From NCBI GenBank assembly GCA_013041835.1, contig JABDRH010000474.1, forward strand, positions 1 through 8,827: DNA of 8,827 nt, written 5' to 3'. The position numbers and the translations under genes are program-made. Of this stretch, positions 1-6,197 are shown one piece after another. Under the pieces are notes generated by a model, which did not search any database, had not been told where the DNA came from, and was given only the letters and a program-made list of their open reading frames with translations. How positions within the stretch are numbered: position 1 is the first letter of the stretch; each line of letters starts with the position of its first letter. This DNA comes from Desulfatitalea sp. GTDB lineage: Bacteria; Desulfobacterota; Desulfobacteria; Desulfobacterales; Desulfosarcinaceae.

Positions 1-2
1 AT

Positions 3-836
3 ATGACATTTCGTACCATGGCATATTCTTCGGATGACGAGCGCCATCCCATGGCCGTTCCGGTTCTGGTCAGCCTGATGGGGCATTTGCTGCTGTTGGG
101 GATCATTTTGTATACACCCAAGCACGACGCCAAGGTTGATTTCAATCCGTCGGTCATCGATGTTCGCATGGTGGAGATGCCCGCCGCAAAATCGGAAAGT
201 GTCGCCCCTGCGGCGATCGAGGCGGGCAAAACGGAACCGGACAAGAAAGCCGAGGTGAGCACCAAAGCCGATTCAGCGGTGCAGCGCAAGGCTGAAGTGT
301 CGCTGGCCAAGCCGGCGCCCCGAAAGAAGACCGCTTTGAAATATGAAACGCTGAAATCCAAGCGGGTGTTGAAAAAGGCATTGGAGCGTATCGAGCAGAG
401 GGTGCAGACCGAGCCCCCCAAACCCCTGGCGGATACGATCAAGCGGCTGCGGGACAAAGTAGAAGAACAGGGGCGCCCCGAAAACACGGCCCGAATCGGT
501 GGTGAAGCGCCAGGCAACGGCACCGGAAGCAAAAGAGAAGGTGAGGTCATCGAGCTTTACAGGCTTGATGTGGCTTATGTCGTGAACAAGAACTGGGCTT
601 TTTCAGAGCAGTTGGCCGGCGGCGGAGAGAACCTTTTGTCTGCCTTGACTTTCAAGGTGATGCCGGACGGTCGCATCGAAGATATCAGTTTCACGGATCG
701 GTCGGGCAACGCCGTGCTTGACGAATCCGCCCTCAGAGCCATTATGAAATCGAGCCCGGTCAGACCCCATCCGCCGGAGATAAAACAGCCCTACGTCATT
801 ATGGGATTGCGTTTCGGCCCCAGGGGGATTCAGTAA
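3..836 (+). CDS. tolA: TolA-type energy-transducing protein of the Tol-Pal system (TonB C-terminal domain)
   Basis: This is an inner-membrane protein that would span the periplasm and transmit proton-motive-force energy from TolQR to TolB and Pal. A short cytoplasmic N-terminus leads into one membrane helix at about residues 17-37. The helix carries a serine and histidine four apart (S24, H28), matching the SxxxH motif that TolA and TonB use to engage TolQ/ExbB. Residues 55-165 are rich in Lys, Ala, Glu and Pro, as expected for the extended linker. Residues 185-275 form a TonB/TolA C-terminal domain (PDGRIEDISF, RSGNAVLDESALRAI, SSPVRPHPP). Position directly before tolB supports TolA over a generic TonB. 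The start is uncertain: ATG at 3 sits in an ATGA, the usual four-base overlap with an upstream stop, possibly tolR, but an in-frame ATG at 18 also exists and no ribosome site is visible at the edge. Its 277 residues make it shorter than E. coli TolA. Confidence 0.88.
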   Translation: MTFRTMAYSSDDERHPMAVPVLVSLMGHLLLLGIILYTPKHDAKVDFNPSVIDVRMVEMPAAKSESVAPAAIEAGKTEPDKKAEVSTKADSAVQRKAEVSLAKPAPRKKTALKYETLKSKRVLKKALERIEQRVQTEPPKPLADTIKRLRDKVEEQGRPENTARIGGEAPGNGTGSKREGEVIELYRLDVAYVVNKNWAFSEQLAGGGENLLSALTFKVMPDGRIEDISFTDRSGNAVLDESALRAIMKSSPVRPHPPEIKQPYVIMGLRFGPRGIQ

Positions 837-919
837 AGGGCGACAGCGTCATTTGATCTTCATGGATACGATGAACGATTATAAACCATTTGCCAACGAC
901 GGCAGGCATACGATACCCT

Positions 920-2242
920 ATGATGAAAAAGCGAAATATTCTCTCGACTACCGTGCTATTTGTGCTGTTCCTGTTGCTACCGGCCCGTGTTTCGGCGCAA
1001 GTCAAATTCATCGATCTGACCAATCCGTTTCTGCGCAAAATTCCGATGGCCGTACCGGTGTTCAAGGCCATGGGCGACAGCGGCGATGAAGCCCGCCTGG
1101 TCGTTGAGATCGCCGACCAGGTGGCTGCGATGCTGGAATTTACAGGTTACTTCGCGCTGTTGGATCGCGGTGCTTTTTTGTACGACCCGAAAAAGGGAGG
1201 CATCACCGCAGCGGACCTGAAGTTCGCCAACTGGACCGCGGTGGGTGCCGAGTTGTTGATCACCGGAGGGGTTCAATTCCAGGATGGGGCCTTGAATTTG
1301 GAAATGCGGCTGTTCGATACGGTCAAAGCCTCCTTGCTGATCGGCAAACGCTACAATGGAAGGCCGGATGACCAGCGGACCATCGTCAAACGGTTTTGCA
1401 CCGAGGTGATTCATTTGTTGACCAAAAACCGCGGCTTTTTCAACAGCCGAATCGCCTTTATCTCTACCGGCAACGGCCATAAGGAACTGTATGTGTGCGA
1501 ATTTGACGGCACCGGCGTTCAGCAAATCACCCAGAAAAAAAGCATCACCACGACGCCGGATTGGTCCTCGGACGGCCGTCACATGGCCTTTACCTCTTTT
1601 GCCCGGGGGGCGGCCCAAATATATGTGCATGATTTGGCCAGCGGTATCGAAACTCATTTTAGATACAGAGGGGTGCAAATATCGCCCCGCTGGGCGCCGG
1701 GGCGGTTTGAACTCGCGGCGACGCTGTCCTTTGCCGGCGACCAGGAAATTTATCTATTGACCGGCGGCGGTAAAATGATTAAAAGACTGACACAAAGCCC
1801 GGGAATCGATGTGGAGCCGAGTTGGTCACCGAATGGTAAAAGGATTGCTTTCGTCTCCAAACGGGCTGGAACGCCGCAGATTTACGTAAAGGATCTGGAG
1901 AGCGGCCAAACTTATCGGCTCACGTACCAGGGACGCTACAACACCCAGCCGAGCTGGTCCCCCAAAGGCGACAAAATCGCTTATTCATCCATGGAAAATG
2001 GACAATTAGACATCTACGTGATCGATATAGAAGGCAATCATCCGATTAAACTAACCCACAACCAAGGTGATAACGAAGCACCGACCTGGTCGCCCGACGG
2101 AAGCCTTATTGCTTTCAGCTCAACCCGTGAGGGTGGATCTCGGATATTCGTCATGACGGCTTTTGGAACGGATCAACGGCGTTTACTGGTTCTGCCCGGT
2201 AAGCAGAGTCATCCCAGATGGTCGCCTAACCTTACACCATAA
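920..2242 (+). CDS. tolB: TolB, periplasmic beta-propeller of the Tol-Pal system
   Basis: TolB is a soluble periplasmic protein that binds Pal through its N-terminal tail and also contacts TolA, helping to gather Pal at the division site. The reading frame is open from a TTG at 890, but the signal peptide fits a start at ATG 920 or 923: MKKR, a hydrophobic core, then cleavage after VSA (about residue 26). The mature N-terminus begins QVKFIDLT, in the place of the E. coli TolB box. The N-terminal alpha/beta domain fills roughly 27-170. A six-bladed propeller follows, with WSPDG-like repeats TPDWSSDGRHMAFTS, SPRWAPGRF, EPSWSPNGKRIAFVS, QPSWSPKGDKIAYSS and APTWSPDGSLIAFSS. The protein ends HPRWSPNLTP, close to the E. 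coli ending PAWSPYL. At 440 residues it is near the usual 430. The gap to tolA is 83 bases and the ribosome site before 920 is weak, so translation may depend on the upstream gene. Confidence 0.96.
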   Translation: MMKKRNILSTTVLFVLFLLLPARVSAQVKFIDLTNPFLRKIPMAVPVFKAMGDSGDEARLVVEIADQVAAMLEFTGYFALLDRGAFLYDPKKGGITAADLKFANWTAVGAELLITGGVQFQDGALNLEMRLFDTVKASLLIGKRYNGRPDDQRTIVKRFCTEVIHLLTKNRGFFNSRIAFISTGNGHKELYVCEFDGTGVQQITQKKSITTTPDWSSDGRHMAFTSFARGAAQIYVHDLASGIETHFRYRGVQISPRWAPGRFELAATLSFAGDQEIYLLTGGGKMIKRLTQSPGIDVEPSWSPNGKRIAFVSKRAGTPQIYVKDLESGQTYRLTYQGRYNTQPSWSPKGDKIAYSSMENGQLDIYVIDIEGNHPIKLTHNQGDNEAPTWSPDGSLIAFSSTREGGSRIFVMTAFGTDQRRLLVLPGKQSHPRWSPNLTP

Positions 2243-2267
2243 GATGATGTGTCAACGGCTTTGAAAA

Positions 2268-2274
2268 AAGGAGG
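2268..2274 (+). promoter_or_regulatory. Strong ribosome binding site of pal
   Basis: AAGGAGG lies six bases before the pal ATG at 2281 and is the strongest Shine-Dalgarno match in the window. tolB and cpoB, on either side, have poor sites. Pal would therefore be translated much more than its neighbours from the same message, which fits a structural outer-membrane lipoprotein needed in many copies. Confidence 0.85.
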
Positions 2275-2280
2275 AAAAAC

Positions 2281-2862
2281 ATGAGGAGAAACATTTGGTT
2301 GGCAATGTTGTTGGTATTTATCGTCCCGGCCATGCTGCTTACGGTGTCTTGCGCCAAAAAAGAAATGGCCGTGGAGGAACCGGTGGTACAGGCAGCCCCG
2401 GAACCTGTGGTTCAGGAACCGGAACCGGTAGTCGAAGAGCCCTCCGAGGAGATCGGCCCGAGTGAGGAAGAGCTCAGGGAACAAGCGCGGGCGGCAGCCG
2501 AGGAGGCGGCCCGGCAAGCGGCCCTTGGCGCTTTCACGCAACAGCACATTCTCTTTGCCTTTGACAGTTCGGCGTTGACCCCGGCTGCCCAGCAGATTCT
2601 CAAGATCAAAGCCGAACTCATGATGGCCAACACCGGAATCAATGCCACCATCGAAGGGCATTGCGACGCGCGCGGCACCGAAGCCTACAATATTGCATTG
2701 GGCGAACGTCGCGCCGAGGCGGCCAAAACATTCCTCGTGGACCTGGGCGTAGATCCCAGACGCCTGACCACCATCAGTTACGGAGAAGAAAGACTGCTGG
2801 AGTTGGGGAACACCGAAGAGGCTCACGAAGCCAACCGGCGCTGCCAGTTTCTCATCGATTAA
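2281..2862 (+). CDS. pal: Pal, peptidoglycan-associated outer-membrane lipoprotein
   Basis: Pal anchors the outer membrane to peptidoglycan and is the partner of TolB. A lipoprotein signal peptide ends at C24 (LLTVSC); Thr at -3 is less usual than Leu but acceptable, and Ala at +2 predicts outer-membrane sorting. Residues 32-60 are a Glu/Pro/Val tether and 62-83 an Ala/Glu-rich helical stretch. The OmpA-like domain runs from about 88 to 193. It contains ILFAFDSS, GHCDARGTEAYNIALGERRA and the closing NRRCQF strand. D129 and R144 fall at the spacing of the two residues that bind meso-diaminopimelate in OmpA-like domains. The length of 193 is close to normal; the extra residues over E. coli Pal are in the tether. 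The domain has two cysteines, C128 and C188, discussed in the findings. Only 38 bases separate it from tolB. Confidence 0.97.
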   Translation: MRRNIWLAMLLVFIVPAMLLTVSCAKKEMAVEEPVVQAAPEPVVQEPEPVVEEPSEEIGPSEEELREQARAAAEEAARQAALGAFTQQHILFAFDSSALTPAAQQILKIKAELMMANTGINATIEGHCDARGTEAYNIALGERRAEAAKTFLVDLGVDPRRLTTISYGEERLLELGNTEEAHEANRRCQFLID

Positions 2863-2870
2863 CCTTTTGC

Positions 2871-2906
2871 GAAGTGCTACGGGCGCTCCGGCGTTCGTAG
2901 CACTTC
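2871..2906. repeat. Near-perfect inverted repeat (16-bp stem hairpin) between pal and cpoB
   Basis: GAAGTGCTACG at 2871-2881 is mirrored exactly by CGTAGCACTTC at 2896-2906. Inside, two G-U pairs and three more Watson-Crick pairs continue the stem to 2886/2891. That leaves the loop TCCG closed by C-G, a UNCG-type tetraloop known for unusual stability. No T-tract follows on either strand, so it is not a standard intrinsic terminator. It begins 9 bases after the pal stop. Plausible roles are a 3'-end stabiliser that raises pal mRNA over cpoB, a processing site, a leaky terminator, or a dispersed palindromic (REP-like) unit. Confidence 0.8.
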
Positions 2907-2911
2907 CACGC

Positions 2912-2949
2912 AACCGGCGGTCGATAGCGTCACACCGTGATCGGCGGTT
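2912..2949. repeat. Second, imperfect inverted repeat in the pal-cpoB spacer
   Basis: AACCGGCGGTC (2912-2922) can pair with GATCGGCGGTT (2939-2949) through ten of eleven positions, counting one G-U wobble and with one G-G mismatch. The 16-base loop contains a small TCAC/GTGA repeat. It lies five bases after the stronger hairpin. On its own it would be weak evidence; its interest is that two consecutive foldable units fill the first half of this spacer. Confidence 0.4.
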
Positions 2950-2956
2950 CCACCAG

Positions 2957-2986
2957 TTGCTGATCCTGCACGAAAAATGTTATCAA
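2957..2986 (+). promoter_or_regulatory. Possible sigma-70-type promoter for cpoB
   Basis: TTGCTG (2957-2962) and an extended -10, TG-T-TATCAA (2978-2986), are 18 bases apart. This A/T-richer stretch sits 50 bases before the cpoB ATG and just after the hairpins. The -35 matches the consensus at only three of six positions, so this is a weak call. Its value is that it could let cpoB and ruvCAB be expressed even if transcription falls off after pal. Confidence 0.27.
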
Positions 2987-3035
2987 AATACCGGAATCGG
3001 CTTGGCGACCCGGCTGAGTTCCTTCCCGCGACATC

Positions 3036-3902
3036 ATGAGACATTCCGCAAAACCAATAGTGGCCATTTTCCTGCTGGCATGTTTGACTGCATGCGCCAG
3101 TCAAAAAGACGTCCTGATCCTGGATGAACGTCTCAGCTTCATGGAACGTCAAAACCAGGAATTGAAACGTCAAAACCTGGAATTGCAAAAGCAATTGGCC
3201 AAGGAGCTCGAACAGATCGGAGAATCCCGGAAGAGTTCCGAAACCCAATTGAGAAGCAACTATGCCAGCATGAACGCCAATCTCGGCACCGCCCAGGAGC
3301 AGGTGCTTGTCCTGACCGGTCGCATTGAAGAAATCTCCTTCAACTTGGAAAAAGCGGTGGCCGATGAAAAACAACAACAGGCGAACATTGATGCGATTAG
3401 TGTGCTGGCCGCCAAGATTGACCAACGACTGAAAACGATCGAGCAGTACCTTAACCTGGCCGCAATGGATGGGACCGCACATCGCGGGCCTGATGCCCAA
3501 GGCGTTTCAAAGGACAAGCAAGGCGCCGTCAGCACCGTTGATCAGATGTATGCCGATGCAAAGCTGGCTTACGACGAGGGCCGGCTGGAAAAGGCACGGC
3601 AAGGCTTTCAACAACTGCTCGAGACTTATCCGAAATCTTCCCACGCGGATAATGCGCAATTTTGGATCGGAGAATCCTATTATCGTGAAAAATGGTATGA
3701 AAAAGCCATTTTGGAGTACCAGGCCGTCATCGAAAAATATCCCAAAGGCAACAAGGTGACGGCCGCCATGCTCAAGCAGGGAATGGCTTTCCTGCAAATC
3801 GGAGATCAATCCAATGCCCGTCTGATCCTCAAAGAGCTGCAGAAAAAATACCCCAAAAGCAATGAAGCCAAAATCGCCACCAAGAAGCTTCAGGAATTCT
3901 AA
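3036..3902 (+). CDS. cpoB: CpoB/YbgF, Tol-Pal coiled-coil and TPR protein, lipoprotein form
   Basis: In E. coli CpoB coordinates peptidoglycan synthesis by PBP1B with Tol-driven outer-membrane constriction. The order here agrees: an N-terminal coiled coil at about 27-140, a short variable linker at 145-165, then three TPRs at about 170-200, 207-237 and 244-274, each with Ala/Tyr repeats and a closing YPKS or YPKG. Unlike the soluble E. coli protein, this one has a clear lipobox, CLTAC with the lipid cysteine at residue 20, and Ala at +2, so it should be anchored in the outer membrane. The start at ATG 3036 gives a normal signal peptide (MRHSAKP then a hydrophobic core), but no good ribosome site precedes it. 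It is 288 residues, close to the family size. The coiled coil contains a recent-looking 21-base duplication. Confidence 0.93.
   Translation: MRHSAKPIVAIFLLACLTACASQKDVLILDERLSFMERQNQELKRQNLELQKQLAKELEQIGESRKSSETQLRSNYASMNANLGTAQEQVLVLTGRIEEISFNLEKAVADEKQQQANIDAISVLAAKIDQRLKTIEQYLNLAAMDGTAHRGPDAQGVSKDKQGAVSTVDQMYADAKLAYDEGRLEKARQGFQQLLETYPKSSHADNAQFWIGESYYREKWYEKAILEYQAVIEKYPKGNKVTAAMLKQGMAFLQIGDQSNARLILKELQKKYPKSNEAKIATKKLQEF
3145..3185 (+). repeat. 21-base tandem repeat encoding one coiled-coil heptad
   Basis: AACGTCAAAACCAGGAATTG at 3145-3164 recurs at 3166-3185 with a single change (CCAGG to CCTGG), with a period of exactly 21 bases. The two copies encode RQNQELK and RQNLELQ, one heptad each. 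The near-identity at the DNA level, not just the protein level, suggests a recent in-frame duplication lengthening the CpoB coiled coil. Confidence 0.8.
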
Positions 3903-3959
3903 ACCGACGAACGTATTTTACCTTTTGGGTATCACTTTTACCTACTATTGCGGATCATC

Positions 3960-4478
3960 ATGACCCCAAAGAAGATAAAGGTCCTGGGCATCGATCCCGG
4001 TCTGGCGGCTACCGGCGTGGGCATCGTCACCGGTCGCGGTCTTAAAATCGACGGTTACGCTTACGGCGCCATAACGACATCACAAACCTGCCGATCGGGT
4101 ATGCGACTGGAAAAGATCTACAATCGCCTGCTGCAAATCATCAAGGAAGAAAAGCCCGATCTGATGGTGCTTGAAGAGGCTTTCTCCTTGGAAGCCTACC
4201 CCAAGTCGGGCATTGCCCTTGGCAAGGTGTGCGGCGTGATCCTGCTGGCCGGTCAACAGGCCGGTTGCACCGTCAAGGAAGTGGCCGTGCGCGAGGCCAA
4301 GCAGGTGCTTACGGGAAACGGCAATGCCGGCAAGGAGCAGTTAGAGAAGGCGGTGCGCCGTGCCCTGGATTGTGAAACGCCTATTCGCCCCTATCATGCA
4401 TCGGATGCCCTTGGGCTTGCGCTCATCGGTCTCTTCCGCTATGGTGGATATCGATCCATTGAAAGCTTATGTGCCTGA
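3960..4478 (+). CDS. ruvC: RuvC, Holliday-junction resolvase
   Basis: RuvC is a homodimeric endonuclease that cuts Holliday junctions symmetrically while RuvAB drives branch migration. From ATG 3960 it has 172 residues, in the normal range. An in-frame TTG at 3948 would add only four residues and has no support. The RNase H-like fold is recognisable: GIDPGLAATGVG with catalytic D12, MVLEEAF with E72, the AYPKSGIALGKVCGVILLAG helix region, and HASDALGLAL near the end. The last pair of acidic positions reads H146 and D149, so the residue matching E. coli D138 is histidine. The Thermus thermophilus enzyme has the same His/Asp pair, so activity is expected. It lies 57 bases after cpoB and 60 before ruvA, and no strong ribosome site is visible. 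Confidence 0.95.
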   Translation: MTPKKIKVLGIDPGLAATGVGIVTGRGLKIDGYAYGAITTSQTCRSGMRLEKIYNRLLQIIKEEKPDLMVLEEAFSLEAYPKSGIALGKVCGVILLAGQQAGCTVKEVAVREAKQVLTGNGNAGKEQLEKAVRRALDCETPIRPYHASDALGLALIGLFRYGGYRSIESLCA

Positions 4479-4526
4479 GATCAGTGCGTGCCGCCACCGC
4501 GTACCGTCTTGCCGGGTGAGACCTGG

Positions 4527-4534
4527 AAAGAGGA
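4527..4534 (+). promoter_or_regulatory. Ribosome binding site that fixes the ruvA start
   Basis: AAAGAGGA ends four bases before ATG 4539. The frame is open from a GTG at 4488, but the 17 extra residues that start would add do not resemble the RuvA N-terminus, whereas ATG 4539 yields MIAYIEGRL, matching the usual M-I-x-x-(I/L)-x-G-x-(L/I) beginning. Confidence 0.75.
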
Positions 4535-4538
4535 ATTC

Positions 4539-5153
4539 ATGATCGCCTATATCGAGGGCCGGCTTTTAAAAAAGGATGAAGACCGCATTCTGCTGTTGGC
4601 CAATCAGGTGGGATATGAAATTATCTTGCCCGCCTTTGTTTGCGAAACCTTGAATAGCAAACAAGCGGGAGACCAGGTCGCCCTATTCATTTACTACCAT
4701 CAGACCGAGCGTCAGCCAAAACCTGTCCTTATCGGGTTCAATCTCGAAGCGGAAAAAGAGTTTTTCCAGATTTTCATCTCTGTGGATGCCGTGGGGCCCA
4801 TGAAAGCCGTCAAGGCGTTGACCATACCGATCCGCGACATCGCCGATGCCATTGAATCCAATAATCTGGATTGCCTCAAGCGCCTGAGAGGCATTGGGCC
4901 GCGCACGGCGCAGAAGATTATCGCGGCCCTGCAGGGCAAGGTAAGCAAGTTCTCATTGATCCGCAAACTCGATGTGCCCGAAGCACCGCAACGCGAAGAT
5001 TTTCAACAGCCGGTTCTGCAAGTTTTGGTCGATCAACTTGGACATAAGCCGGTAGATGCCAAGCGCATGATTTCGCAGGCCCTTGCGCGAAACAGCGCGA
5101 TTCAGACACCCGAGGCGCTGTTCGATGAAGTTTATCGCGGAGAGCGGGAGTAA
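4539..5153 (+). CDS. ruvA: RuvA, Holliday-junction-binding subunit of the RuvAB branch-migration complex
   Basis: RuvA forms tetramers that hold the four-way junction open and load RuvB hexamers. At 204 residues it matches E. coli (203). The N-terminal OB-fold covers about 1-66, ending in LIGF. Two helix-hairpin-helix motifs follow: SVDAVGPMKAVKAL at 81-94 and LRGIGPRTAQKIIAAL at 116-131. After a linker at 135-155, the C-terminal RuvB-binding domain reads VLVDQLGHKPVDAKRMISQAL and TPEALFDEVYRG. The loop before LIGF, where E. coli has REDAQL with acidic pin residues E55 and D56, is three residues longer here and reads QTERQPKPV, with one acidic residue (E57) beside basic residues and prolines. 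The stop is six bases before the ruvB start, so the two are almost certainly co-translated. Confidence 0.95.
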   Translation: MIAYIEGRLLKKDEDRILLLANQVGYEIILPAFVCETLNSKQAGDQVALFIYYHQTERQPKPVLIGFNLEAEKEFFQIFISVDAVGPMKAVKALTIPIRDIADAIESNNLDCLKRLRGIGPRTAQKIIAALQGKVSKFSLIRKLDVPEAPQREDFQQPVLQVLVDQLGHKPVDAKRMISQALARNSAIQTPEALFDEVYRGERE

Positions 5154-5159
5154 TCGGAC

Positions 5160-6197
5160 ATGAGCAGTGACACCCTGAAACGCGGTGATCTCAAGGGCAT
5201 TGTGGATGAAGCGTGCCAGGTGCAGGACCAGGCCCCGGAAATACAAAGTTTGCGACCCGAACGGCTGGCCGAGTATATCGGCCAAAAAGAGGTGGTCGAC
5301 ACGCTCAAGATTGCCATCGAAGCCGCCTTGCTTCGTGCAGAACCCTTGGAACATGTGATTTTTCATGGCCCACCCGGCCTTGGCAAAACCACACTGGCGC
5401 ATATTATTTCAAAGGAGATGAACGGGCGTTTGACCGTGACTTCAGGTCCGGCCTTGGAAAAAGGGGGAGACCTGATCGGCATCCTGACCCATCTGGAGGA
5501 CGGCGATATCCTTTTTATCGATGAAATCCACCGCTTACCCAAAACCGTGGAAGAATTCCTCTATTCGGCCATGGAAGATTTCGCCGTGGACTTTGTCTTT
5601 GACAAAGGCATCCATGCCCGAAGCCATCGCTACCGTCTCAACCGTTTTACGCTGGTGGGCGCCACCACGCGCGTGGGGCTGCTGTCGGCGCCGCTGAGGG
5701 ACCGCTTCGGCCTGTTTCGCAATCTGGATTTTTACCGGACAGACGATCTGGTGCAGATCATTCAACGCTCGGCGGACATCCTGGAAGTGACCGTCGACGA
5801 TGAAGGCGCGCGTTCCCTGGCCGAAAGATCACGCGGCACCCCGCGTATTGTCAACCGACTGCTCAAGCGTGTCAGGGACTATGCCCAGGTGCGCGGTGAC
5901 GGCCGCATCAATAAGGCTCTCGTCGAGGCCGCCCTGGCCCTTGAAGGGGTAGACGCCGAAGGGTTGACGCGTCTGGACCGGCGTTATCTCAAGACCATTA
6001 TCGACTATTATCACGGTGGACCGGTGGGCATCGAAGCCATTGCCGCAACATTGCAGGAAGAAGCAGACACCTTGGTGGACGTGGTCGAGCCCTTCCTGTT
6101 GAAAATCGGCATGGTGGTGCGGACCTCATCGGGGCGCAAAGCATCGGAAATCGCCTTCCGGCATCTGGGCTATGCGGTTCAAAAGAAGATCTTGTGA
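5160..6197 (+). CDS. ruvB: RuvB, AAA+ motor of Holliday-junction branch migration
   Basis: RuvB is the hexameric ATPase that pumps DNA through the RuvA-bound junction. All AAA+ elements are present in 345 residues: [12 protein letters not shown] at 31-42, Walker [10 protein letters not shown] at 70-78 (K76), Walker B ILFIDEIH at 117-124 (D121, E122), sensor 1 GATTRVG around 167-173, the arginine finger R182 in LRDRFG, and sensor 2 [10 protein letters not shown] at 226-235 (R229). The C-terminal winged helix begins near [13 protein letters not shown] at 286. In its wing the usual RTPRGR reads RTSSGR (321-326), losing one positive charge. GGGAG at 5145-5149 precedes ATG 5160 at an acceptable distance. 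The TGA stop overlaps the GTG start of the next gene. Confidence 0.97.
   Translation: MSSDTLKRGDLKGIVDEACQVQDQAPEIQSLRPERLAEYIGQKEVVDTLKIAIEAALLRAEPLEHVIFHGPPGLGKTTLAHIISKEMNGRLTVTSGPALEKGGDLIGILTHLEDGDILFIDEIHRLPKTVEEFLYSAMEDFAVDFVFDKGIHARSHRYRLNRFTLVGATTRVGLLSAPLRDRFGLFRNLDFYRTDDLVQIIQRSADILEVTVDDEGARSLAERSRGTPRIVNRLLKRVRDYAQVRGDGRINKALVEAALALEGVDAEGLTRLDRRYLKTIIDYYHGGPVGIEAIAATLQEEADTLVDVVEPFLLKIGMVVRTSSGRKASEIAFRHLGYAVQKKIL

Noticed and set aside
890..919. TTG start that would lengthen TolB by ten residues
   Set aside because: It would put PTTAGIRYP before a normal signal peptide; the positively charged MKKR directly after ATG 923 is the expected beginning.
853..1089. Small + strand open frame (78 codons) overlapping the tolB start
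   Set aside because: Most of it lies inside tolB in another frame and the product resembles nothing.
977..1678. Long minus-strand open frame (233 codons) opposite tolB
   Set aside because: It is antisense to an unmistakable tolB; its product shows no family motif and arises from codon bias in the real gene.
2871..2906. Calling the hairpin an intrinsic terminator
   Set aside because: The bases after it on the + strand (CACGCAACC) and on the minus strand (GCAAAAGG) contain no U-run, so it is listed only as an inverted repeat.
2209..2913. Long minus-strand open frame (234 codons) covering pal
   Set aside because: Pal on the + strand has a strong ribosome site, a lipobox and an intact OmpA domain. 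The antisense product has no recognisable signature.
2877..3500. Minus-strand open frame (207 codons) across the pal-cpoB spacer and the first half of cpoB
   Set aside because: It crosses the hairpin region and an unmistakable cpoB coiled coil; the Gln/Leu/Phe-rich product is what antisense of Lys/Glu-rich helix codons gives.
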